Shown here piece by piece: positions 1 through 6,668 of a stretch of 64,000 bases of DNA (its first letter is position 1; the number at the start of each line of letters is the position of its first letter). Both the position numbers and the translations under genes were made by a program. Source of the stretch: Aggregatilinea lenta. Lineage in GTDB: Bacteria; Chloroflexota; Anaerolineae; Aggregatilineales; Aggregatilineaceae. The notes beneath the pieces were generated by a model that was not told where the DNA came from, ran no database searches, and saw only the letters and a program-made list of their open reading frames with translations. The stretch covers positions 1,798,001 through 1,862,000 of the forward strand of contig NZ_BFCB01000003.1 of assembly GCF_003569045.1 (NCBI RefSeq). The letters run 5' to 3'.

Positions 1-1
1 C

Positions 2-2275
2 GTGGTCCCCGTCTGGCACGACATGCCGCATAGCTACAGCCCCTACAACCTGGAAACACTCGCGCTCGAAGACCTGGGCGCAGGCGACCGGCATGTCGCG
101 CTGTTGGGCGTGCGCGGCATGGGCAAGACGACCGCGCTGGTCGCGCTAGGTCTCTTGGCCCTGGGCGAGGTAACGTTTGAATCGCTCGACGATCTGTCGC
201 GCCGCATCGTTGAGGAACAGGAAATGAACCTCTCCGCTGAGGAGCGCGCGCAGCGCGAGCAGGAGCGTGAACGCCTGCACGCCCGCGCCATGACGCGCCT
301 CGAAGAGGTGAAGGAGCGCCAGCAGGAAGGCGCCGAGGCCGTCGTGACCGACAAACGGGCTGCGAAGAAGATCACGCGGCTGCTGCCAGTGTACGTCCAT
401 CTGGACGATTTGAACCTGGACCCGGCGCAGTATGGGCGCGGCGGCAGCGCCGACCCCGCCGAGCCGGTGGTGAACGCGGTTCAGCGGCGGGTCAGCGGCG
501 TTACGTCGCAGATCGTCGGCAGCGTGGTTTATCCCGCGCTGGACGCGGGGCAGGCGATGGTGCTGATCGATGGCTATGACGATCTGGCTCCGGCGGCGCG
601 TGAGACTTATGCGGGCTGGCTCGCGCAGTTCCTGGAGGTCTACGGCCAGAATCTGATCGTGGTGGCCGGGCCGCCTGTGGGCTACGAACCGCTGCTGGCG
701 CTCGGCTTCACGCCGACGTTTATGCGCGCCTGGCGCGACGACGATTACGATCTGCTGGCGCGGCGTTGGGCCGCAACCTGGACCACGCAGGCGAAGGGCC
801 GCAAGGCCGCGCTGCCCGACGACCAGACCATGCGCCGTCTGACCGCCGACAACCGGGGGCGCACCGCGCTGGATGTGACGCTCAAGCTGTGGGCCGGGCT
901 GGCCGACGACGCACGTATGACCGGGCGGACTGGCTGGTACGACGCGCTGATCACGCGCAGGCTCTCCCACGCCGATCAGCGCGAGTCGCTGCCTGCCGTG
1001 GCCGTGCCGCTGATCGAGGCTGGGCAGCCGATCCCGCGCGGGCAGATGCTCAGCACGCTGCGTGAGGCGGGCGTCAACAAACCGGAGTCGCTGCTGGAGG
1101 GCCTGTTGGAGGATGGCCTGCTGGTGCAGTACGAAGACGACCGGCTGGCGTTCTTCCACCCGACCATCGCCAGCTACGTTGCCAGCGAGGGCGTTGCGGA
1201 TGGCGAGTCGGAACGTCTCGTCGAGCGCGCGATGAATCCGGCGTGGCAGGAAGCGATTGGCTTTGCCGCCGCGAGGGTGAGCAACATGCTCCCGGCGGTC
1301 TACCGTCGTCTGAGCACGCCGCCCGATCTGCTCTACAGTAATCTGTTCGACCTGATCCAGTGGCTGCCCGATTCGCCGCCGGATGCGCCGTGGCGCGGCG
1401 ACATCTTCAAGCGGCTGGCGGCGGCGCTGATGGCGCCCGACCAGTATCCCGTCGTGCGCGAGCGCGCGATGGCAGCGCTGATCGCCTCGCGCGACAAGAA
1501 CGTGCTGTTCGTGCTGCGTCAGGCGCTGCGTGCCAGCGACAAGGACGTGCGGCGGCTGGCGTGCATCGGGTTGGGCGCGTTGGGGAATCCCGAAGCGGTC
1601 AAGGACCTCGCGCCGATGCTGACCGATCCGGAGCGCAACGTGCAGCTTGCGGCGGGATTGGCGCTGGGCGCGATCGGCTCGGAGGCCGCGCTGGAGGTCA
1701 TGGTCCAGGGGCTGCTGGACGGCACGGAAGAGTTACGCCGGGCCGTGGCCGAAGCTCTGGCCGCGATCCCGGACGTGGGCTACGCTATTCTGCGCGATGG
1801 CATCCATGCCGAGGACATCATGATCCGCCGCGCGACCGTCTACGGGCTGAGCCGCGTTAAAGCGCCCTGGGCGCTGACGGCGCTCTACCGCGCGATGCTT
1901 GAGGACGAGCAGTGGTACGTGCGCGCCGCCGCCGAAGAAGCGTTCATGGAGGCGCAGTCGCCCGATCGCCAGGGACCGCGTGCGCACCCCGAAGCCGACT
2001 CGCTGACGTGGCTGATCCAGTGGGCAGCGGAGCGCGGCGAAGGCGTGCCCGCCGGGATCAACGCGCGGCAGGTGCTGGTGCGCGTGCTTCAGGAGGGGCA
2101 GCCGGTGTACAAGGTGATGGCCGCTTCGACGCTGGGGCTGCTGGGGCATTTCCATGCGCTCAAGCCGCTCTATGCGGCCCTGCGCGACCGTCACCCGGAG
2201 GTGCGCGGCGCGGCCTACCAGGCCCTGGCGATGATCGAGTTTCGCACCGGGGAGCCGCTGCCGGGATTAACCTGA
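2..2275 (+). CDS. NACHT/STAND-like NTPase with C-terminal HEAT repeats (5' end at window edge)
   Basis: The frame is open to the left edge. A GTG at position 2 could start it, but the protein probably extends upstream, so I treat it as partial. A P-loop (GVRGMGKTT, about residues 36-44 as seen here) is followed by a charged helical stretch, a Walker B-like strand (MVLIDGYDDL, about 184-193) and a NACHT-like region. The C-terminal part, roughly residues 490-750, has alanine/leucine-rich alpha-helical repeats of the HEAT (PBS-lyase) type, for example 'VRRLACIGLGALGNPEAV'. This is the usual build of a signal-transducing NTPase with a scaffold that senses a ligand or protein. No effector domain is visible in this part. 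A strong terminator follows at 2339. The function is unknown. Confidence 0.75.
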   Translation: MVPVWHDMPHSYSPYNLETLALEDLGAGDRHVALLGVRGMGKTTALVALGLLALGEVTFESLDDLSRRIVEEQEMNLSAEERAQREQERERLHARAMTRLEEVKERQQEGAEAVVTDKRAAKKITRLLPVYVHLDDLNLDPAQYGRGGSADPAEPVVNAVQRRVSGVTSQIVGSVVYPALDAGQAMVLIDGYDDLAPAARETYAGWLAQFLEVYGQNLIVVAGPPVGYEPLLALGFTPTFMRAWRDDDYDLLARRWAATWTTQAKGRKAALPDDQTMRRLTADNRGRTALDVTLKLWAGLADDARMTGRTGWYDALITRRLSHADQRESLPAVAVPLIEAGQPIPRGQMLSTLREAGVNKPESLLEGLLEDGLLVQYEDDRLAFFHPTIASYVASEGVADGESERLVERAMNPAWQEAIGFAAARVSNMLPAVYRRLSTPPDLLYSNLFDLIQWLPDSPPDAPWRGDIFKRLAAALMAPDQYPVVRERAMAALIASRDKNVLFVLRQALRASDKDVRRLACIGLGALGNPEAVKDLAPMLTDPERNVQLAAGLALGAIGSEAALEVMVQGLLDGTEELRRAVAEALAAIPDVGYAILRDGIHAEDIMIRRATVYGLSRVKAPWALTALYRAMLEDEQWYVRAAAEEAFMEAQSPDRQGPRAHPEADSLTWLIQWAAERGEGVPAGINARQVLVRVLQEGQPVYKVMAASTLGLLGHFHALKPLYAALRDRHPEVRGAAYQALAMIEFRTGEPLPGLT

Positions 2276-2338
2276 GCCGACAGCGTTCAGGGATCAGTTT
2301 TCAACCAAAAACGGCGAACTGGAATTATGGGAAATAGC

Positions 2339-2367
2339 AAGAGCGTGCGATTGGGCGCGCTCTTTTT
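2339..2367 (+). terminator. Rho-independent terminator after the NTPase gene
   Basis: A 10-bp stem (AAGAGCGTGC with GCGCGCTCTT, one G-T pair) closes a GATTGG loop and runs into five T's. It ends the rightward NTPase transcript just before the convergent lipoprotein gene. Confidence 0.8.
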
Positions 2368-2391
2368 GCTTTTGCTGATGACTGTCACTGA

Positions 2392-3255
2392 CTACTGAGC
2401 GCTCTCTTCCGTCGCTTCCAGCTTGGGTATCGCGTCGCTCAGGATGTCCGGCAGGACCTCGTCCTCTGCCGCGCAGAGGGTGTACTCGCGAATGCTGGTG
2501 TGATAGATCAGCGCCTGCGCGCCGCTGCGCAGCACCAGCCGGTAACCGGGCGTCTCGACCGCTTCATACGTCGCGTTCGGTTTCGGGCAGCCCAGGCTCG
2601 CGTCCGGCCAGTCGATCGCCAGCAGGCTCACTAGATCGATCTGCGCAGTGGGCACGTCCAGCCGCTGTGCCGCGTCCTTCACGACAAGGACGGCCATCGA
2701 CCCTGCCACCGGATCGATCGGCAGCGGCTCGCCTTCCTGCGCCAGCCAGCCCGGATCGTCGCAGACGAACAGGGTGTCGTCACGGTCGGTGTGGTAGACC
2801 ACGATCCGGTCTTCAGCGCTCAGCAGAATGCGGTAGCCCGGCACCTGCGTGCTGACCATGTCGGCGTCGGCCTGCGACGCGCAGCCCAGCGCCGTGTCCG
2901 GCCAGGTGAACGCGTCTATGCTCAGCAGCCGGATCGCGTCGCGTTCGACGTCCTCCTGCGCCGCCAGGTCGTCCATCGCGCGCTGAATAAACGCTTCCGC
3001 GTCCTCAGGGATGCGCAGCACGTTGACCGGCGTCGGCGTCGCGCCGATGGTCAGGGCGGAGGGCAGGTCGGTGGCGGTGGGCGGAAGTGTCATTTGCGGC
3101 AGGGGAAGTGGGGCGGTCGTCGCAGTGGGGGGCACCAGCGTGCGGGTCGGCACGGGATCAGGGGCCTCGTCGTCGCCCCCGCAGGCGGCCAACAACAGCA
3201 GAGCGGCCAGCAGGGCTGTCAGCCACTTCGGCGAAGGGATCGCTCGCTCAGACAC
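2392..3255 (-). CDS. Lipoprotein with two copies of a small WPDxxLGC domain
   Basis: The start chosen is the GTG at 3255, which has GAGGTG just upstream; a GTG four codons earlier is also possible. The N-terminus is a lipoprotein signal: a hydrophobic leucine/alanine stretch ending in a lipobox LLAAC, with the acylated Cys at residue 25. An Asp/Pro/Thr-rich linker follows. The rest is two related units of about 75 residues. Each starts with a helix (DLAAQEDV / DAAQRLDV), then 'WPDTALGC' or 'WPDASLGC', then 'PGYRILLS' or 'PGYRLVLR', then 'VVYHT' or 'LIYHT' and a late Cys. The two Cys in each unit could form a disulfide outside the membrane. The function is unknown. It lies last in a leftward gene run starting with the YfiH-family gene. 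Confidence 0.75.
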   Translation of the reverse strand: MSERAIPSPKWLTALLAALLLLAACGGDDEAPDPVPTRTLVPPTATTAPLPLPQMTLPPTATDLPSALTIGATPTPVNVLRIPEDAEAFIQRAMDDLAAQEDVERDAIRLLSIDAFTWPDTALGCASQADADMVSTQVPGYRILLSAEDRIVVYHTDRDDTLFVCDDPGWLAQEGEPLPIDPVAGSMAVLVVKDAAQRLDVPTAQIDLVSLLAIDWPDASLGCPKPNATYEAVETPGYRLVLRSGAQALIYHTSIREYTLCAAEDEVLPDILSDAIPKLEATEESAQ

Positions 3256-3299
3256 GCCGCACCTCACTTCGCGGGCGCGGGATCGAAAGGGCCGGGCGC

Positions 3300-3599
3300 T
3301 CAGGCCAGCAGCCGCTCGTCGATCCAGCTTGGGGAAATGCCATCCACGCTGATTATCTTTTTGGGCTGGTTCTGCCCGACCACGATGGTGATCTGCGCAG
3401 GATGTACGGCGAGAGCATCGGCCAGGAACTGGATGAGCTGCGCGTCCGCGTGGCCCCCGTCCAACGGCTCAGTCAGGCTAATTTTGATCGAGCGATCCTC
3501 TAGCACGCCGATGACCCCGACCTCGTCGGCAGCGTCAATCACCATCACTGCAAACGCAGCGCCTCGCTTGGCATCGGTGATATTGAATTCGCGCGGCAT
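3300..3599 (-). CDS. DUF167 / YggU-family protein
   Basis: A 99-residue protein of the UPF0235 (DUF167, YggU) family, whose biochemical role is unknown. The conserved pattern of the family is visible: 'DGGHADAQLIQFLADAL' (matching the usual GxANxALxxxLA region) followed by a valine-rich strand 'ITIVVGQNQPKK' where the family has 'vsGxxSRxK'. AAAGGAA lies five bases before the ATG at 3599. The family is often next to yggT and yggS, which is the case here, so the assignment is supported by both sequence and context. Confidence 0.8.
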   Translation of the reverse strand: MPREFNITDAKRGAAFAVMVIDAADEVGVIGVLEDRSIKISLTEPLDGGHADAQLIQFLADALAVHPAQITIVVGQNQPKKIISVDGISPSWIDERLLA

Positions 3600-3645
3600 G
3601 ACGTTCCTTTCGCATCCGGCGGCGATGTGCCGCGCCGGTGGGCCG

Positions 3646-3891
3646 TTAGGCGAGCATTTCGATCAGAATCTGCCCCACGATCTGGAGCACGATGATAACG
3701 ATGATAGGGCTAAAGTCAAGCCCGGCGGCGGGCGGCATCAGGTCGCGGACCGGCTTCAGGACCGGCTCGGTCAGGTCGATCAGGGTGCGGGCCAGCGGGC
3801 TGTTGGGATCGATTTGAACCCAGCTCATCAAGACGCGCGCCAGGATAAGCATCGAGTAGAGCTGAATGAGCAGTGCAATCAACTGGGCCAA
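3646..3891 (-). CDS. YggT/YlmG-family integral membrane protein
   Basis: An 81-residue protein with two hydrophobic helices, one at about residues 3-24 and one at about 58-79. Between them is the diagnostic YggT segment 'VLMSWVQIDPNSPLARTLIDLTEPVLKPVRDLMPP'-like region, in which W, DP, N and the 'TEPxLxPxR' motif are conserved. The start is a TTG at 3891, supported by AGGAG eight bases upstream. YlmG/YggT proteins are linked to membrane and nucleoid organisation in plastids and bacteria, but the molecular role is not settled. It sits between yggS and the DUF167 gene. In Firmicutes the same neighbourhood also has sepF, which is absent here. Confidence 0.85.
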   Translation of the reverse strand: MAQLIALLIQLYSMLILARVLMSWVQIDPNSPLARTLIDLTEPVLKPVRDLMPPAAGLDFSPIIVIIVLQIVGQILIEMLA

Positions 3892-3970
3892 GGTACGTTC
3901 TCCTCACAGTGCAGTGTGCTGCATATCATAGTGCAAGGCGCTGTTTCGCGCCCTATCCGCTATCTCACGC

Positions 3971-4717
3971 TCATTTGTAGCTGCGCGTGCCGAAAATCGA
4001 CCGGCCCACACGCACCAGCGTCGCGCCTTCTTCTACGGCAACCGGGTAATCGTCCGACATGCCCATGCTCAACTGTGACCAGTCGGCGGCGGGAAAGTCC
4101 TGCGCCAACGCGTCGCGAAGCGCGCGTAGTTCCGCGAAGACGGGTCGCGTTTGTTCCGGGTCGTCCACGAGAGGCGCCATCGTCATCAGGCCCCGCACGC
4201 GGATTTGAGGCAGCGCCAGCAGCGCCGCCGCATCGTCCCACAGTGCGTGGCGGATCGCCGTGTCGTCGCGCCATCCGGCCATGTGCCAGCCTTCCTTCGA
4301 CGCTTCGCCGGAGACGTTGATCTCCAGCAGCACGTCCAGCCGCGCGGCATCGCGCTCACTTAATATACGGTCGAGTCGCTCGGCAAGTTTCAGACTGTCC
4401 AGTGAATGCAGCAGCGCGAAGCCGTCGGCGGCATAGCGCGCTTTGCGGCTCTGGACGTGGCCGATCAGATGCCACTCGACCGGGACCTCGCACAACTGCG
4501 CGACCTCGGCCATCTTGCCGGCGGCCTCTTCGGGGCGGTTTTCGCCAAAGCGGCGCTGGCCCGCCCTGATGGCCTCGACAACCGCCGCCGCCGCGTGCGT
4601 TTTACTGACGGCGATCAGGCTCACCTCTTCCGGCGAGCGGTGGGCGCGTTCGCAGGCGCGCCGGATCTCGTCCTGAACGGCGGCGAGCCGCCCGGCGATG
4701 GTCGCTGCGGTATTCAT
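3971..4717 (-). CDS. yggS: YggS/YlmE family pyridoxal phosphate homeostasis protein
   Basis: A PLP-binding TIM-barrel protein of the YggS/PROSC family, 248 residues, the normal length. It keeps PLP and amino acid pools balanced and has no established enzymatic reaction. The PLP lysine lies in 'LIAVSKTHAAA', and the family motifs 'RFGENRPEEA', 'WHLIGHVQSRKAR', 'LLHSLDS', 'VLLEINVSGEASKEG' and 'LSMGMSDDYPVAVEEGATLVR' are all present. Its ATG overlaps the TGA of the upstream laccase-domain gene as ATGA, which suggests coupled translation. A start further upstream at 4897 would run through the end of that gene and is unlikely. Confidence 0.93.
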   Translation of the reverse strand: MNTAATIAGRLAAVQDEIRRACERAHRSPEEVSLIAVSKTHAAAAVVEAIRAGQRRFGENRPEEAAGKMAEVAQLCEVPVEWHLIGHVQSRKARYAADGFALLHSLDSLKLAERLDRILSERDAARLDVLLEINVSGEASKEGWHMAGWRDDTAIRHALWDDAAALLALPQIRVRGLMTMAPLVDDPEQTRPVFAELRALRDALAQDFPAADWSQLSMGMSDDYPVAVEEGATLVRVGRSIFGTRSYK

Positions 4718-5529
4718 ACGCCTACACTTGCTTCCCCTGGTGCGTCCTGGAGCGCGATCATCACGCCAAAGCGCCCGGTCTTGCCGCGCTCGGCGCGATG
4801 AGAGAAAAACTCGTCTGTGCGGGCAGCGGTGCATATGCCCGCGACCTCGATCTGTCGTACGCCGGCGCGTTCCAGCGCGATGCGGTTGGCCGCCCACAGG
4901 TCGAGGTAGGCGCTGCCGCCGGCGGCGCGGTTAACCAACCCGTCTGTACTTCCAAACGCTTGCGCGGTCGCCTCGACGACCTCCGGCCCGACCTGATAAC
5001 ACTCCGGTCCGATGGCTGGCCCGATTCCGGCGATGAGCGCCTCCGGCTGCGTGCCGTAGGCAGCCTGCATGGCTTGTACGATGCGGCCCGCCATGTTTTG
5101 CACCGTGCCGCGCCAGCCCGCGTGTGCCAGCCCGATCGCGTGGTGGTCCGGGTCGTAAAACACCAGCGGCGTGCAGTCCGCGAAGCGCATACTCAGCGGG
5201 ATGCCGCGCCGGTCGGTGATCATGCCATCCGCGCGTGCCAGCCAACGCCGGTTGCTCGCACGCCCGTGCACGACGACTGTGTCCGCGCTGTGCACCTGCC
5301 AGACCGTGCAGGCCCGCCCCGGATCGAGGTTGAGCGCACGATAGGCACGCAGCAGGTTCTCGCTGACGGCGTCGGGATCGTCGCCGACCGTGCCGCCCAG
5401 GTTCAGCGAGGTCCACGGCGCGGCGCTGACGCCGCCCAACCGCGTGAAGATCCCGTGCGCAAGGTCTGGTTGCTCGGCCAGGCTCTCGAACTGGTAATAG
5501 ACGGGACCGCCGCCGTTGATCCGCCGCAC
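4714..5529 (-). CDS. YfiH/LACC1-family polyphenol oxidase-like protein (YlmD)
   Basis: A member of the 'multicopper polyphenol oxidase laccase' family (DUF152, YfiH/YlmD/LACC1), 271 residues. Studied members cleave purine nucleosides (adenosine deaminase and phosphorylase activities) and are zinc proteins; YfiH has also been linked to peptidoglycan quality control. Motifs seen: 'HGIFTRLGGVSAAPW', 'VHSADTVVV', 'ADCTPLVFYDP', 'AHAGWRGTVQN', 'GIGPAIGPECYQVG' and 'CTAARTDEFFSHRAERG'. The Cys/His residues in the ADC, HAGW and CY motifs are the metal and catalytic positions of the family. The GTG at 5529 is preferred because AGGAAAGGA precedes it. First gene of the leftward yfiH-yggS-yggT-yggU run. 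Confidence 0.9.
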   Translation of the reverse strand: MRRINGGGPVYYQFESLAEQPDLAHGIFTRLGGVSAAPWTSLNLGGTVGDDPDAVSENLLRAYRALNLDPGRACTVWQVHSADTVVVHGRASNRRWLARADGMITDRRGIPLSMRFADCTPLVFYDPDHHAIGLAHAGWRGTVQNMAGRIVQAMQAAYGTQPEALIAGIGPAIGPECYQVGPEVVEATAQAFGSTDGLVNRAAGGSAYLDLWAANRIALERAGVRQIEVAGICTAARTDEFFSHRAERGKTGRFGVMIALQDAPGEASVGV

Positions 5530-5647
5530 ACGCTTGTCCTTTCCTCGGTTTCCCCTGCGATTATAGCGCACCGCGCGAGGCACCGTCGAGGCTGTCCTGC
5601 GGGACGCGCCGTTGCAGCCGTACGGCGCGACAGGTACAATCGTCTGT

Positions 5648-6235
5648 ATGGCGAAATTAACGGACAAATTCAGCGTACTCGTCCGGTCCAGCGTGCGCGG
5701 CGTTTTCGGCGGTGGCTCGGATCGATCGCCCAGGCTCGGCAAGGGAGCCGAGCGTCAGGCTGAAGCCCTGCGCGCCGAGATTAACCGCGCGCTCGACGAT
5801 GCCGATCGCCTCAGCGCCGAGATCGCGGGCATGGAGCGCGAAGCGGCGGACTGGGATCGACAGGCCGACGAAGCCTTGGCGCGCGGCGATGAAGCGGGCG
5901 CGCGGCAGGCCATCCGGCAGATGCAGGTCGTCCAGCAGCGGACCGCGCTGCGCCGGGCCGATCTCGACCAGCACCGCCGCGCCACCGGGGACCTGATCAG
6001 CCGGGTGAACGCGCTCGAAGCGCGTCTCGCGCAGGCCAAATCCGAGAGCCAGACGGCGCCTGCGCCTGACAGTCGCCTGAAGCAGTCGGTTGCCGAGCGG
6101 TTGCGCCGCGTGCAGCAGACGTTCGAAGATGTGGGCCGCTCGCCGGATGCATCCGACGATGCCGCGCCTGTGCTGGCGGACGAGCAGGCTGTTGAAGATG
6201 ACCTCGCGCGCCGCCGCTCGCGTTTGAGCCAATAG
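5648..6235 (+). CDS. PspA/IM30-like coiled-coil protein
   Basis: A 195-residue, highly charged protein that is almost entirely predicted coiled coil after residue 40 (Ala, Glu, Arg, Leu and Gln rich; no Cys, no membrane segment). The N-terminal 'FSVLVRSSVRGVF' and the helical hairpin with 'ALARGDEAGARQAI' resemble PspA/Vipp1 (IM30) proteins, which polymerise on membranes and help repair them. It is shorter than typical PspA (about 220 residues) and the match is by overall pattern, so I am moderately sure. It is transcribed divergently from the YfiH gene, about 120 bp apart, and ends at a strong terminator at 6267. Confidence 0.65.
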   Translation: MAKLTDKFSVLVRSSVRGVFGGGSDRSPRLGKGAERQAEALRAEINRALDDADRLSAEIAGMEREAADWDRQADEALARGDEAGARQAIRQMQVVQQRTALRRADLDQHRRATGDLISRVNALEARLAQAKSESQTAPAPDSRLKQSVAERLRRVQQTFEDVGRSPDASDDAAPVLADEQAVEDDLARRRSRLSQ

Positions 6236-6266
6236 ACCGTCTATATGTTTGCCGTAGATGCTCCCT

Positions 6267-6294
6267 CACCGCCGCATAAGGCGGTGTTTTTTTT
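6267..6294 (+). terminator. Rho-independent terminator after the PspA-like gene
   Basis: A perfect 7-bp stem (CACCGCC/GGCGGTG) with a GCATAA loop, followed at once by eight T's. Confidence 0.9.
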
Positions 6295-6668
6295 GCTCTT
6301 CCGGTTCCGGTTTTGTCGCTCTGTCTTAGGCGCGCGCTATATAACCTGTAAATACTTTAAAAAAGAAGTTTACAATTTTAAGGATTCTGGGGTAAAACAA
6401 ACATGCACCTGATCGTATCAAAAATCACTCGCCTCTGGCCTCTTGCCCTATGAACCGTATCAAAGCCAGTTATTTGTGGACCATTTTGCACGAGGCCAGA
6501 ACGCGAACCGCTTAACATCGCTGTGGAGGCTGCGGGAAGATGCCCGCGCTCTGAGCACGACGGCTGCATCATAAGGGGGCGGGCGTGTGCTTCCGGACTG
6601 TCGCGCAGGTGAACAGGCCAGAGCCGGGGTGTGCCGCCTCATAGAACACTGCGCGGGCAGGGTGCCCT
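6295..6668. other. 374-bp gene-free leader region before the hybrid kinase
   Basis: No convincing gene is present. The part at about 6338-6400 is clearly AT-rich against its surroundings. It contains TATATA (6338-6343) with a poor -35 (TTGTCG, 6313-6318, 19-bp spacer) as a weak promoter candidate for the kinase gene. The remaining 270 bp is GC-rich and could be a long untranslated leader; I see no recognisable riboswitch. Confidence 0.4.

Noticed and set aside
6378-6572. A small leftward frame in the gap before the hybrid kinase
   Set aside because: 64 codons with no ribosome site and no recognisable sequence.
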